From assembly GCF_014235875.1 (NCBI RefSeq), contig NZ_JACJUK010000004.1, forward strand, positions 62,001 through 126,000: DNA of 64,000 nucleotides. Direction: 5' to 3'. A program made the position numbers and the translations under genes. Shown piece by piece: positions 41,922-50,887 of the stretch (position 1 is its first letter; each line of letters starts with the position of its first letter). Under the pieces are notes generated by a model. It searched no databases. It saw only the letters and a program-made list of their open reading frames with translations, and was not told the origin of the DNA. The DNA is from Croceivirga lutea (GTDB lineage Bacteria > Bacteroidota > Bacteroidia > Flavobacteriales > Flavobacteriaceae).

Positions 41922-42356
41922 TTGAAAAGAGTATTTTTTCCCCTTTTATTAGTCACAAGTTTTTTTTGTTTTTCTCAACAATGGGAAACCGATTTTGAAC
42001 GCGCTTATGAGCGTTCAATAACAGAAAATAAATTGCTACTACTTGTGTTTTCGGGTTCAGATTGGTGTGCACCCTGTATAAAACTAGATAAACAGCTTTG
42101 GCAGTCAAGTTATTTTAAAAGCTATGCAGAGGAAAATTTAGTATTGTATAGGGCCGATTTCCCAAGTAAAAAAAAGAATAAACTCCCCTTAGAATTGGCT
42201 AACGCCAACAAAGCACTTGCCGAAAAATACAATCCACAAGGTTTTTTTCCATTAGTTATTCTTTTTGATAATCAATTGCAAATTCGTAATAAAAAGGGCT
42301 ATTTAAATGTTTCTCCAGAAAGTTATATTGAACAACTAACCACATTTACTCCATGA
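41922..42356 (+). CDS. Thioredoxin-fold periplasmic protein
   Basis: 144 residues with a TTG start at 41922, needed to keep the signal peptide (about 1-19, SFFCFSQ). The redox motif WCAPC (about 45-49) is preceded by VFSGSDWCAPC, as in thioredoxin_7/DUF255-like proteins, and the family PQGFFPLVILFD cis-proline region follows. It should reduce or form disulfides in the periplasm. It overlaps the ApbE gene by 4 bases (ATGA), so the two are translationally coupled. The substrate may be a Cys-containing neighbour such as the DUF4266 lipoprotein. Confidence 0.88.
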   Translation: MKRVFFPLLLVTSFFCFSQQWETDFERAYERSITENKLLLLVFSGSDWCAPCIKLDKQLWQSSYFKSYAEENLVLYRADFPSKKKNKLPLELANANKALAEKYNPQGFFPLVILFDNQLQIRNKKGYLNVSPESYIEQLTTFTP

Positions 42357-43363
42357 GAAAATGGTTTGTTGTCATAGTTAGCCTTTTAACGTTGGGTGTA
42401 TACGCTCAAGATAACGACCCATTTGTATCTGTAAATAAGGTGCTTAAGTTAATGGGCACCCGTTTTGAAATTACCGTTGTAGCTGCCAATGAAGAAATAG
42501 GCTACATCAATATTAATGAAGCGGTAGCTGAAATAGAGCGTATAGAAAAACTTATTTCATCATGGAATATTAATTCAGAAACTTCTGAGATAAATAGGTT
42601 TGCAGGTATGAGACCTGTTAAAGTTTCTCAAGAATTATTCGATTTAATTAAACGAGCAATAAATATTGCCAAAATTACTGACGGAGCCTTTGACATTACC
42701 TATGCTTCTATGGATAAGATTTGGAAGTTTGATGGTAGCATGAAGGTTTTTCCATCAGAAGAAAGAATTAAGAATTCTATTGCTAAAGTTGGTTTTGAAA
42801 AGGTAGTATTAAATGAATCAGAATTAACAGTATACCTTCCAGAAAAAGGTATGAAGATTGGCTTTGGTGCAATTGGTAAAGGTTATGCCGCCGACAAAAC
42901 TAAAAAGCTTTTAATTTCGAAAGGAGTCAAAGCTGGACTTATAAATGCAGGAGGAGATTTAACCTCTTGGGGAACAAAAGAAACCGGTGAAAAATGGTTG
43001 GTGGGTATTACAAATCCGTTAGATAAAGACAAGGTTTTTTCATGGCTACCTATTGTAGAATCTTCTGTAGCAACGTCTGGTAACTATGAAAAATTTGTTC
43101 ATTTTAAAGGAAAAAAATACACTCATATTATTAACCCAAGAACAGGTTACCCTACCACGGGGGTTAAAAGCGTTACCATTTTTGCAAAAGATGCCGAATT
43201 GTGTGATGCCTTAGCAACAGCAGTTTATGTTATGGGTGTAGACGCAGGTCTACATTTTATTAATCAATTAGATGGGGTTGAGGTTTTGGTAGTTGATGAT
43301 GAAAATGAAATACACAAGAGTTCAGGTGTAGTTTTAGACAAATCCACTAATTTTAAGAAATGA
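42353..43363 (+). CDS. apbE: FAD:protein FMN transferase (ApbE)
   Basis: 336 residues with an N-terminal signal peptide (to VYAQ, about residue 19). Family motifs are LMGTRFEITVVA, SSWNINSETSEINRF, GFGAIGKGYAADKTKKLL, LINAGGDLTSWG and HIINPRTGYPT. ApbE transfers FMN from FAD to a Thr or Ser of exported acceptor proteins. No FMN-binding-domain acceptor is evident in the window, so the target may be one of its operon neighbours. It overlaps the thioredoxin gene upstream and the DUF4266 gene downstream by 4 bases each, so the set is a tight operon. Confidence 0.95.
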   Translation: MRKWFVVIVSLLTLGVYAQDNDPFVSVNKVLKLMGTRFEITVVAANEEIGYININEAVAEIERIEKLISSWNINSETSEINRFAGMRPVKVSQELFDLIKRAINIAKITDGAFDITYASMDKIWKFDGSMKVFPSEERIKNSIAKVGFEKVVLNESELTVYLPEKGMKIGFGAIGKGYAADKTKKLLISKGVKAGLINAGGDLTSWGTKETGEKWLVGITNPLDKDKVFSWLPIVESSVATSGNYEKFVHFKGKKYTHIINPRTGYPTTGVKSVTIFAKDAELCDALATAVYVMGVDAGLHFINQLDGVEVLVVDDENEIHKSSGVVLDKSTNFKK

Positions 43364-43575
43364 GAATAGTTAAACTAATTGTGGTCTTGTATTTACTTTT
43401 AACAGTTTCTTCATGCGTTGTAGTTAAAGAATACGAAAAAGTGTATTTGAACAATGAAGAAATGGTTTTAGGGTTAAAAAGTACTGAACGTTTTGAAACC
43501 AATTTTCAATTATATAGAGAGGGTGCTTCAGGTGCTAACGGCGGTAAAACAGGCGGTGGTTGCGGTTGTAATTAG
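43360..43575 (+). CDS. DUF4266 small lipoprotein
   Basis: 71 residues with a lipoprotein signal ending in TVSSC (Cys near residue 19). A charged middle carries the YLNNEEMVLG and FETNFQLYREGA segments. The C-terminus is a Gly-rich tail ending GGGCGCN, with two Cys near the end, which I recall as conserved in DUF4266. It overlaps apbE by 4 bases. The family occurs with DUF3570 and ApbE, but no function is established. The Cys tail could be redox-active or a site of modification; this is inference. Confidence 0.85.
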   Translation: MRIVKLIVVLYLLLTVSSCVVVKEYEKVYLNNEEMVLGLKSTERFETNFQLYREGASGANGGKTGGGCGCN

Positions 43576-43703
43576 GTAAAGTCTAAAATGTAATTATAAG
43601 GATTAACAACTTAATTAACGCTAAGCTGAACAAAGCCTGTTGAAGTAGTGCGAATTACTATGCAATTTTTACAGCGTATAGAATAAAAAGAAATAAAATT
43701 TAA

Positions 43704-44963
43704 GTGAAAAGGCTAATCGTATATACGCTTATGTTATTTGCAGGTATAATTTTTGCCCAGCAAGATGATGTAGCCTATAAAAAACGAGTTCTTGAGGCGA
43801 GTGAAATAGAAACCTTATTTAGTTATTATACCCAAGATGGTGGTAATGCAGCAGTTACGGGCGGTGAAGGTACAGAGGAACTTACAGATGCTACTTCAAC
43901 CGTGGTATTAAAAATTCCGTTAAGCCAAGATGAGATTTTAACTATAGATACTGGTTTATCAGCCTATACTTCAGCTTCGTCTAGCAATGTTAATCCATTT
44001 GATGGTCGAAACGCTGCTAATGCCTTTAGTGCTTCGTCAGGAGCTTCAAGGTCAGATGTGTTGGCTTACTTTAGTCCTTCTTATACCCATTATTCTAATG
44101 ACAGAAATCATATATGGAGTGCAAGAGCCTATATTTCTTCGGAATACGATTATTTTTCTATTGGCTTTGGAGGAAGTTATTCTTATTTATTTAATGAAAA
44201 AAATACTGAACTTTCCTTATCTGGTCAAGTGTATTTAGATAGTTGGAATCCGCAATACCCTATAGAATTTAGAGGAGGTTTTGAGAATCAACCAGGCTAT
44301 AATCCGGTTTTTACACCCTTTGAAAATGAAAACCGAAACTCGTATTCAGCCACTTTGGGTTTTTCTCAAATATTGAGTAAAAGGCTACAAGCCTTGTTTA
44401 CTGCTGATGTTGTTTACCAATCTGGACTTTTAAGTACACCTTTTCAGCGTGTTTATTTTGACGATGCACAAGATGTTTTGGTAGAAGAATTTCAATTGGC
44501 AGATGATGTAGAACGTTTGCCAGAAACAAGATTTAAAATTCCCCTAGGAGTTCGGCTTAATTATTATGCAAATGATTGGGCTATTTTACGTAGTTATTAT
44601 CGTTTTTATACAGATGATTGGGGTTTACAAGCCCATACAGCAAGTCTTGAAGTTCCATTAAAATTATCAGATAAATTCACCCTTTCTCCTAACTTTAGAT
44701 ATTACAATCAGACTAAAGTAGATTATTTTTATGAAAAAGAAGAAGCACTTTCTTCATATGAATTTTACACCTCAGATTTTGATTTAGCAGCCTATTCTGC
44801 AAATATGTATGGTGTTGAGTTGCAGTATAAAGACATATTCACAAAAACTAAGATTTATGTTTTTGGTTTAAAATCTGTTAATCTTAGATATTCTTACTAC
44901 AAACGTAATACGGGTTTAGATGCTTCAATTTTCTCGTTAGCAACTTTGTTTGTAATCGATTAA
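43704..44963 (+). CDS. DUF3570 outer-membrane beta-barrel protein
   Basis: 419 residues, GTG start at 43704, signal peptide to about residue 19. After a low-complexity Ser/Thr/Gly region (about 40-118) the chain turns into amphipathic strands with aromatic girdles (for example RSYYRFYTDDWGLQAHT and LRYSYYKRN) and ends in LATLFVID, consistent with an outer-membrane barrel. The DUF3570 call rests on this layout and on its co-occurrence with DUF4266. The segment SSGAS at 111-115 is reminiscent of the S/T-G-A-T/S sites modified by ApbE, but the similarity is loose. It is the last gene of the cluster, 128 bp after DUF4266. Confidence 0.82.
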   Translation: MKRLIVYTLMLFAGIIFAQQDDVAYKKRVLEASEIETLFSYYTQDGGNAAVTGGEGTEELTDATSTVVLKIPLSQDEILTIDTGLSAYTSASSSNVNPFDGRNAANAFSASSGASRSDVLAYFSPSYTHYSNDRNHIWSARAYISSEYDYFSIGFGGSYSYLFNEKNTELSLSGQVYLDSWNPQYPIEFRGGFENQPGYNPVFTPFENENRNSYSATLGFSQILSKRLQALFTADVVYQSGLLSTPFQRVYFDDAQDVLVEEFQLADDVERLPETRFKIPLGVRLNYYANDWAILRSYYRFYTDDWGLQAHTASLEVPLKLSDKFTLSPNFRYYNQTKVDYFYEKEEALSSYEFYTSDFDLAAYSANMYGVELQYKDIFTKTKIYVFGLKSVNLRYSYYKRNTGLDASIFSLATLFVID

Positions 44964-44992
44964 TGAATAAAATAGAAAGCCTTAAAAAATTG

Positions 44993-45000
44993 TAAATTCG
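44993..45000 (+). promoter_or_regulatory. -7-like element of prfA
   Basis: TAAATTCG, one base off TAnnTTTG, lies 22 bases before the prfA ATG. The same variant occurs upstream of the small minus-strand gene at 46908. Confidence 0.4.
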
Positions 45001-45022
45001 CAACCGAATTACCTGAGGAAAT

Positions 45023-46099
45023 ATGCTTGATAAATTGAACATAATAAAGCAACGCTTTGATGAGGTTGCTGACTTGATTATACAACCAGATATAATTGCA
45101 GACCAGAAGAAATACGTTACCCTAAACAAAGAGTACAAAGACTTAAAAGAACTGGTAGATAAGCGAGAGCAATACATAGAATATCAAAATAATATAGCCG
45201 AAGCAGAAGAACTAATTGCTGATGGTAGTGATGCAGAGATGGTTGAAATGGCCAAAATGCAGTTAGATGAAGCTAAAAGCGCATTACCAAAGTTAGAAGA
45301 AGAAATAAAATACTTACTAATTCCTAGAGACCCAGAAGATGCTAAGGATGTGGTTATGGAAATAAGAGCGGGAACAGGTGGTGATGAGGCTAGTATATTT
45401 GCTGGCGACTTGTTTCGTATGTACACCAAGTATTGCGAGGGTAGAGGCTGGAGAACCAATATTATCGACCTAAGCGAAGGTACTGCAGGTGGTTATAAAG
45501 AAATACATTTTGAAGTTACCGGTGAAGACGTTTACGGTACACTTAAATTTGAAGCAGGTGTACATCGAGTACAACGCGTACCGCAGACTGAAACTCAAGG
45601 TAGAGTACACACTTCGGCAGCAACGGTAATGGTGATTCCGGAAGCAGAAGAATTTGATGTGCAAATAGACCCTAAAGACGTACGAATAGACTTTTTCTGT
45701 TCTTCTGGTCCAGGAGGTCAATCAGTTAATACCACGTATTCTGCGGTAAGATTAACACATATTCCAACAGGCTTGGTTGCCCAATGTCAAGACCAAAAAT
45801 CACAACACAAAAACAAAGAAAAAGCCTTTAAAGTATTACGTTCTAGGTTATACGATTTAGAATTGGCAAAGAAGCAGGCTGAAGATGCTGCCAAAAGAAA
45901 CTCACAGGTTAGTAGTGGTGACCGGTCAGCTAAAATTAGAACATACAACTATCCACAAGGGAGAGTTACAGACCATAGAATTGGACTAACATTGTACGAT
46001 TTACAAAATATTGTCAACGGAGATATTCAGAAAATTATAGATGAACTAATGTTAGTTGAGAATACTGAAAAATTAAAAGAAGCATCTGAAACCCTATAA
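45023..46099 (+). CDS. prfA: Peptide chain release factor 1
   Basis: 358 residues, the normal size. Domain order is the N-terminal helical PCRF region, then the stop-codon domain with the class I anticodon-like P-x-T region ([19 protein letters not shown]). The catalytic GGQ loop [20 protein letters not shown] lies around residue 233. It releases peptides at UAA and UAG. It overlaps pyrF by one base (TAATG), so the two share a message despite unrelated roles. Confidence 0.97.
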   Translation: MLDKLNIIKQRFDEVADLIIQPDIIADQKKYVTLNKEYKDLKELVDKREQYIEYQNNIAEAEELIADGSDAEMVEMAKMQLDEAKSALPKLEEEIKYLLIPRDPEDAKDVVMEIRAGTGGDEASIFAGDLFRMYTKYCEGRGWRTNIIDLSEGTAGGYKEIHFEVTGEDVYGTLKFEAGVHRVQRVPQTETQGRVHTSAATVMVIPEAEEFDVQIDPKDVRIDFFCSSGPGGQSVNTTYSAVRLTHIPTGLVAQCQDQKSQHKNKEKAFKVLRSRLYDLELAKKQAEDAAKRNSQVSSGDRSAKIRTYNYPQGRVTDHRIGLTLYDLQNIVNGDIQKIIDELMLVENTEKLKEASETL

Positions 46100-46911
46100 T
46101 GAAGCTGGAAGATTTAGTTGTTCAAATTCGGAAAAAACAATCTTTTCTATGTATTGGTTTAGATACCGATTTAGAAAAGATTCCTTCTCATTTATTAGAA
46201 GAGGAAGATCCCATTTTTAGTTTTAACAAAGCAATTATAGACGCTACTCACGAATTCTGTGTAGCCTTTAAACCAAATATTGCTTTTTACGAAGCTTATG
46301 GTATTGCTGGATGGAAATCTCTAGAAAAAACAATTAACTATTTAAATACTAATTACCCAGAGCAGTTTACAATAGCTGACGCCAAACGTGGTGATATAGG
46401 AAATACCTCTACCCGCTATGCAAAGGCTTTTTTTGAACAATTAAATTTTGATAGTATTACCATAGCGCCCTATATGGGTAGAGACTCTGTAGAACCCTTT
46501 TTAGCCTTTAAAAACAAGCATACCATTTTATTAGCGTTAACCTCTAACAAAGGTGCGTTTGATTTTCAGACAAAAAAAGTAGAAGACAAAACTTTATATG
46601 AGCAAGTTTTAACAACGTCAAAAACCTATGAAAATAGTGAGAATTTAATGTATGTAGTAGGTGCCACTAAGGCTGAATATTTAGTAGATATTCGTAAAAT
46701 AATTCCTGAAAACTTTTTATTGGTTCCCGGAGTAGGGGCACAAGGCGGAAGTTTAGAAGAGGTTTGCAAGTATGGCATGACTAGCAATATAGGATTGCTA
46801 ATAAACTCCTCGAGAGGTATTATTTATGCTTCTAACCAAAAAGATTACGCTGAAGCCGCGGCAAGCAAAGCCAAACAATTACAAGAAAAAATGGCTAAAC
46901 TTATGGTTTAA
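46099..46911 (+). CDS. pyrF: Orotidine-5'-phosphate decarboxylase
   Basis: 270 residues, the longer Bacteroidota-type group. It decarboxylates OMP to [17 protein letters not shown] and [11 protein letters not shown] lie early, the catalytic [15 protein letters not shown] is at about 95-109, and [10 protein letters not shown] is near residue 212. The start overlaps the prfA stop, indicating coupling. The 3' end overlaps a small convergent gene by 4 bases. Confidence 0.96.
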   Translation: MKLEDLVVQIRKKQSFLCIGLDTDLEKIPSHLLEEEDPIFSFNKAIIDATHEFCVAFKPNIAFYEAYGIAGWKSLEKTINYLNTNYPEQFTIADAKRGDIGNTSTRYAKAFFEQLNFDSITIAPYMGRDSVEPFLAFKNKHTILLALTSNKGAFDFQTKKVEDKTLYEQVLTTSKTYENSENLMYVVGATKAEYLVDIRKIIPENFLLVPGVGAQGGSLEEVCKYGMTSNIGLLINSSRGIIYASNQKDYAEAAASKAKQLQEKMAKLMV

Positions 46912-47096
46912 GCCATTTGGTCTAATAGCTTTTTGAAGCTATTTGCTTTACCCTCAAAAAAGTCAGCTAATCTTGAATCTAAGGTTGAAGCAGCTTTTTC
47001 TACAAAACCGTGATAGTGATATTCTAAAGCTGTTACGGCTTCGTTTAGTTGTTCAACTGGAGTCACAGCTCCAATACGGCAATTTTGATTGTTCAT
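46908..47096 (-). CDS. Small hypothetical protein (62 aa)
   Basis: ATG at 47096, 62 residues, soluble and mildly amphipathic helical ([40 protein letters not shown]). Residue composition looks coding, and the -7-like TAAATTCG at 47118-47125 on the minus strand is well placed. It is convergent with pyrF and overlaps its stop by 4 bases. I do not recognise a family. Confidence 0.55.
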   Translation of the reverse strand: MNNQNCRIGAVTPVEQLNEAVTALEYHYHGFVEKAASTLDSRLADFFEGKANSFKKLLDQMA

Positions 47097-47221
47097 GGGA
47101 CTTTAGGTTTGTTGTTACGAATTTAGAAGTAATTACGATAAGTTGTTGCTGTTTAGATGTGGTATACACCTAAAAATCAGGCAGTTTGTCTAAATTTAAC
47201 GTTGTTTTATAAGTCTGAGAA

Positions 47222-47250
47222 AAAATCTTGTGGGTTTAGCAAGATTTTTT
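47222..47250 (+). terminator. Terminator-like hairpin upstream of the alpha/beta hydrolase
   Basis: AAAATCTTG (47222-47230) pairs with CAAGATTTT from 47240, followed by Ts. It covers a GTG at 47230 that could otherwise be read as the hydrolase start, which argues for the later start at 47275. It may end readthrough from prfA-pyrF. Confidence 0.6.
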
Positions 47251-47274
47251 AACCTATTTTTAAAAGAAAAACTT

Positions 47275-48057
47275 TTGCTTCATTACACGGTTTACGACAC
47301 GCAGCCAAACGCGCCATGGGTTACATTTGTGCACGGTGCAGGAGGTAGTTCTTCCATTTGGTTTAAGCAATTACGAGCTTATAAAAAACATTTCAATATT
47401 CTGCTCTTAGACTTAAGAGGGCATGGAAATTCAAAATTGAATTTAAAGGAGGCTTTAAATGATAAATACACTTTTGATAGTATTACTGATGATATTATAG
47501 AAGTAATTAATCATGAGAAAATTGAAAAGTCTCATTTTATTGGAATATCTCTTGGAACCATTCTAATTAGAAATTTGGCAGAGAAATATCCTGAAAAGGT
47601 AAGTAGTATGATAATGGGTGGCGCAATTATGAAACTCAATTTGCGTTCACAAGTATTAATGAAGTTGGGAGTGGTTTTTAAATCCATAGTACCTTACTTA
47701 TGGTTATATAAGTTTTTTGCTTTTATAATTATGCCCAACAAAAATCATAAGGAGTCACGATTGTTATTTGTAAATGAAGCAAGAAAGCTTTACCAACAAG
47801 AATTTATACGTTGGTTTAAGTTGGCTTCTGAGATAAATCCTTTACTTCGTTTTTTTAGATCAGCAGATGTAGGTATACCTACCTTATATATTATGGGAGA
47901 AGAAGACTATCTTTTTTTACCAACAATTAGAAAAATTGCGGAGCAACACTTACAATCTTCGTTGGTGGTTATAGATAATTGTGGCCATGTAGTAAACGTA
48001 GAGCAACCTGAAGTATTTAATACGACCACATTAGCTTATTTACAAGAGTTAGGGTAG
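47275..48057 (+). CDS. Alpha/beta hydrolase
   Basis: 260 residues from the TTG at 47275; an in-frame GTG at 47230 would add 15 residues but lies within a terminator-like hairpin. Features are the oxyanion turn FVHGAGGSSSIW, LLLDLRGHGNS, a nucleophile elbow GISLGT (about residue 83-88) and a late Asp in MGEEDYLF. The catalytic His is in DNCGHVVNVEQP. The fold covers esterases, lipases and many others; the substrate cannot be inferred. No signal peptide is evident, and the gene appears to be alone. Confidence 0.85.
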   Translation: MLHYTVYDTQPNAPWVTFVHGAGGSSSIWFKQLRAYKKHFNILLLDLRGHGNSKLNLKEALNDKYTFDSITDDIIEVINHEKIEKSHFIGISLGTILIRNLAEKYPEKVSSMIMGGAIMKLNLRSQVLMKLGVVFKSIVPYLWLYKFFAFIIMPNKNHKESRLLFVNEARKLYQQEFIRWFKLASEINPLLRFFRSADVGIPTLYIMGEEDYLFLPTIRKIAEQHLQSSLVVIDNCGHVVNVEQPEVFNTTTLAYLQELG

Positions 48058-48065
48058 AATGTAAA

Positions 48066-48094
48066 CAAAAAAACCGGTTGGGTAACCGGTTTTT
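48066..48094. terminator. Terminator after the alpha/beta hydrolase
   Basis: AAACCGGTT and AACCGGTTT form a palindromic stem with a GGGT loop and flanking A/T tracts, 10 bases after the hydrolase stop. Confidence 0.85.
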
Positions 48095-48228
48095 AACTAA
48101 CTAACTCAAAAAATGCTAACTCAAATAACTTTTTATAAAAACTATGTAGTATTTATAATTGTCTTGTTATTATATAGTTATAACGATTTATAAAAATGGT
48201 TATTGCTTTTATTGTAGTTTTTTTTGAA

Positions 48229-48933
48229 TTAGTTGTCTTGTAAAGCAAACACCTTTTTTAGAAGGTCTGTAGTTCTAGAATTTAAGTTATTTCTGATTTC
48301 TTTTTCTTCAAGTTCAATCATGGTAAAAACCCCTTTAAGAGCTTCTTGCGTAACGTAATCAGTTAGGTCTGGATTAACATCATTCGTAAGTGGAAGATTG
48401 TTATATTTTGTTATGAGTTCACTCCAAATAGCATCTGCACCAACCTTTTTAAATGAAGCTTCTATTACCGGGTTGAATTTATCATACAACTGAGTTTGTG
48501 TGCGCTGCTCTAGATATTGAGTTGCTGCGTTATCTTCGCCCAACAAAATAGTCTTTGCATCAGCAAAAGTGATATCCTCTACGGCACTTACAAAAATCGG
48601 AATAGCTTCGTTCACAGCATCTTCTGCAGCTCTATTCAATATTTTGAGTCCTTCATCCGCCAATGAACTCAACCCAATTTTTCTTAAGGTATTGTCAACT
48701 TTGGTAAGTTCTTCTGGCAATACAATTTTTACCAGCTCGTTTTTGTAGAATCCGTCTTCCTTGGTAAGTTTATTAACCTGCTTATCTATCCCAAAATCTA
48801 AAGCTTGTCTTAGACCAGTAGCAATTTGGTCATTGCTCAAAGTGCCTTGTGGTAATTGATTAACAACTTGTTGTAATTCTGCACAGGAAACCAGCGCAAA
48901 TAGTGAAATAAATACTACTACATGTTTTTTCAT
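48229..48933 (-). CDS. DUF4197 lipoprotein
   Basis: 234 residues with a lipoprotein signal ending in LVSC (Cys near residue 17). The mature part is mostly helical and matches the DUF4197 pattern: LSNDQIATGLRQALDFGIDK, VKIVLPEELTKVDNTL-like KIVLPEEL, GEDNAATQYLEQRTQTQLYD and VTQEALKGVFTMIELEEKEI. The function of the family is not known. Same direction as purU, 13 bp after it, so probably co-transcribed. Confidence 0.9.
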   Translation of the reverse strand: MKKHVVVFISLFALVSCAELQQVVNQLPQGTLSNDQIATGLRQALDFGIDKQVNKLTKEDGFYKNELVKIVLPEELTKVDNTLRKIGLSSLADEGLKILNRAAEDAVNEAIPIFVSAVEDITFADAKTILLGEDNAATQYLEQRTQTQLYDKFNPVIEASFKKVGADAIWSELITKYNNLPLTNDVNPDLTDYVTQEALKGVFTMIELEEKEIRNNLNSRTTDLLKKVFALQDN

Positions 48934-48946
48934 TGGGGATTAAGTT

Positions 48947-49795
48947 TTAGGTGAATATTACAGTTTTGTTATTATATACCATGGTTTTTCGGCTAATATG
49001 AAGCTGCACCGCTCTAGAAAGCACTATTTTTTCTAAGTCTCTTCCTTTAGCAATAAAATCTTTAATACTATGAGTATGAGATACAGGTACAACATCTTGT
49101 TCAATAATTGGGCCGGCATCTAGTTCTTCAGTGACGTAATGGCTAGTAGCTCCAATAATTTTTACGCCACGTTCAAAGGCCGCATGGTAGGGTTTTGCCC
49201 CTGCGAAAGCTGGTAAAAAAGAATGATGAATATTTATAATCCTATCGGGATAATGAGAAATTAAATTAGGTCCTATAATTTGCATGTACCTAGCTAAAAC
49301 CACAAAATCTACCTGATGTTGGTTTAAAAGTGCTATTTGTTTTTCTTCAGCTGCTAACTTATTGTTTTTAGAAACAGGTATATGATGAAAAGGTAGGTTG
49401 AACTGATCAGCAATATATGCTAAGTCTCTATGATTGCTGAGTATAAAAGGAATTTCAACTCTTAATTCTCCTGATTTATACCTACTCAACAAATCATACA
49501 AGCAATGGTTGTATTTAGAAACAAACAAGGCCATTTTTGGGGTATGTTCTTGCTCAAAAAGCTGCCAAACCATTTGATACTTGTCGGCTAATTCATTTTT
49601 AAAAGCGGTAGAAAACCCTGATTTGCTAAAATCACTGTCAAATTCAGCTTCAACTCGCATGAAAAAAACTCCAGATTCTTTGTCAACGTGTTGATCTAAA
49701 TACACTACGTTACCATTTTTTTTAAAGATAAAATTGGTAACGGTACTTATAATGCCAGCAGTATCTGGGCAATTAATAAGGATTATTTGATTCAA
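48947..49795 (-). CDS. purU: Formyltetrahydrofolate deformylase
   Basis: 282 residues from a TTG at 49795. An earlier in-frame TTG at 49816 overlaps the -7 promoter element, so the later one is chosen. An ACT domain (about 1-80, IILINCPDTAGIISTVTNFI) is followed by a formyltransferase domain with HRDLAYIADQFNLPFHHIPV, VLARYMQIIGP and the catalytic INIHHSFLPAFAGAKPYHAAF. It hydrolyses 10-formyl-THF to formate and THF, balancing one-carbon pools. The DUF4197 gene follows 13 bp later. Confidence 0.94.
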   Translation of the reverse strand: MNQIILINCPDTAGIISTVTNFIFKKNGNVVYLDQHVDKESGVFFMRVEAEFDSDFSKSGFSTAFKNELADKYQMVWQLFEQEHTPKMALFVSKYNHCLYDLLSRYKSGELRVEIPFILSNHRDLAYIADQFNLPFHHIPVSKNNKLAAEEKQIALLNQHQVDFVVLARYMQIIGPNLISHYPDRIINIHHSFLPAFAGAKPYHAAFERGVKIIGATSHYVTEELDAGPIIEQDVVPVSHTHSIKDFIAKGRDLEKIVLSRAVQLHISRKTMVYNNKTVIFT

Positions 49796-49813
49796 GACTT
49801 TAAATTTAAAGCT

Positions 49814-49844
49814 CAAAGGTATAGCATAGCGCTAAGCCCAACAA
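49814..49844 (-). promoter_or_regulatory. Promoter of purU
   Basis: On the minus strand TTG (complement of 49842-49844) and TACCTTTG (complement of 49814-49821) are separated by 20 bases. The -7 box lies 18 bases before the TTG start at 49795. Confidence 0.75.
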
Positions 49845-49883
49845 TGAAAACATAAAAGCAAACAAAAAGTGGATGGCTTGTGA

Positions 49884-50285
49884 CTAAGCAAGCAACGATT
49901 TTCTCCAAGACTTAAAGTGTCTTCTAAACAACTTTATTTCTTGTCGTAATAAATTAACATACTCCTTTTCTCTAACGCCATCTCTGTCTAGACCGTTACA
50001 ATAAGAAAGAATATTTTTAGTAATAGTATTAATAAAGGTAAGGTGCTTCGAACGTAGTTCAACACAGTCTGTATCCACAGTCTCTGAAATAAATCTCGAA
50101 ATTAGTTGGGCATCGTCTTTAATAGCGCTGACAATTTCTGAACGTAAAGAAGCTATTTTTCTTCGTTTAAAAAGTGGAGAAGATTTTTCCAAAGAAAAAT
50201 AGGCCTCTAAAGCTAAACTTAAATCGTTAACTTCTAAAGACTTTTGATAAACCGGCAAAGATGAAAGGTTAGACTTATTCATCAT
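49884..50285 (-). CDS. Hypothetical helical protein
   Basis: 133 residues, charged and predicted all-helical, no signal or membrane segment. The start (LPVYQKSLEVNDLSLALEAYF) and the basic C-terminus (LFRRHFKSWRKSLLA) loosely recall four-helix-bundle proteins of the S23/rRNA intervening-sequence type, but I do not trust the match. Two adjacent Met codons begin it; either may be used. It lies between purU and the divergent Lrp-type gene. Confidence 0.65.
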   Translation of the reverse strand: MMNKSNLSSLPVYQKSLEVNDLSLALEAYFSLEKSSPLFKRRKIASLRSEIVSAIKDDAQLISRFISETVDTDCVELRSKHLTFINTITKNILSYCNGLDRDGVREKEYVNLLRQEIKLFRRHFKSWRKSLLA

Positions 50286-50384
50286 TAAATTTCATAGCAT
50301 TTATCTTATAAAATTACGTTCATTTTAGGCAATATCAATTTAAATATTAAAGCAATATGAAATAATAGAATATAATTATTAAGT

Positions 50385-50392
50385 TATTTTTG
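50385..50392 (+). promoter_or_regulatory. -7 element of the Lrp/AsnC gene
   Basis: TATTTTTG matches TAnnTTTG, 18 bases upstream of the ATG at 50411. Confidence 0.5.
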
Positions 50393-50410
50393 TAAAATAC
50401 TTTAAAATCT

Positions 50411-50851
50411 ATGGATGAATTGAATTGGAAAATTTTAGCCTGTTTACAGGTCAATGCGAGAGAGTCTTTTTCTAGTATTGGGCGCAAGGTTGGGCTCACA
50501 TCACCAGCCGTAAAAGAACGAGTTGCTAAAATGCAAGACGCAGGTATAATTCAAGACTTTAAAACCGTAGTATCCCACACACATTTAGGGTTTCAATTGC
50601 GGGCAATAATAACTTTAAGAGCCTTCGTGGGTAAATTAAAGCCCTTCTTAGAGCATGTAAAAAACTTTGATGAAGTCTTAAATTGTTATCGAATTACAGG
50701 TAACGAAAACATAATTATGGAGGTAGTTTTGCAAAATCAATCGCATCTTGAAAAATTTATTGATACCTTAATAACTTATGGCGAAACTAGAACACATATA
50801 ATTTTATCAAATGTGATTTCTAATGCTCAAGTTAAAAAAGTTAATAAGTAA
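50411..50851 (+). CDS. Lrp/AsnC-family transcriptional regulator
   Basis: 146 residues. The N-terminal winged helix (about 1-60) has LDELNWKILACL-like DELNWKILACLQVNAR, and LTSPAVKERVAKMQDAGIIQ as recognition region. The C-terminal RAM ligand domain (about 65-140) has VLNCYRITGNENIIMEVVLQ. Such regulators sense amino acids. The neighbours are not obvious amino-acid genes, so the regulon is not indicated. Confidence 0.94.
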   Translation: MDELNWKILACLQVNARESFSSIGRKVGLTSPAVKERVAKMQDAGIIQDFKTVVSHTHLGFQLRAIITLRAFVGKLKPFLEHVKNFDEVLNCYRITGNENIIMEVVLQNQSHLEKFIDTLITYGETRTHIILSNVISNAQVKKVNK

Positions 50852-50887
50852 ATAAGTTTTTGGTAAGATTTTTGATGATTCAGCATT

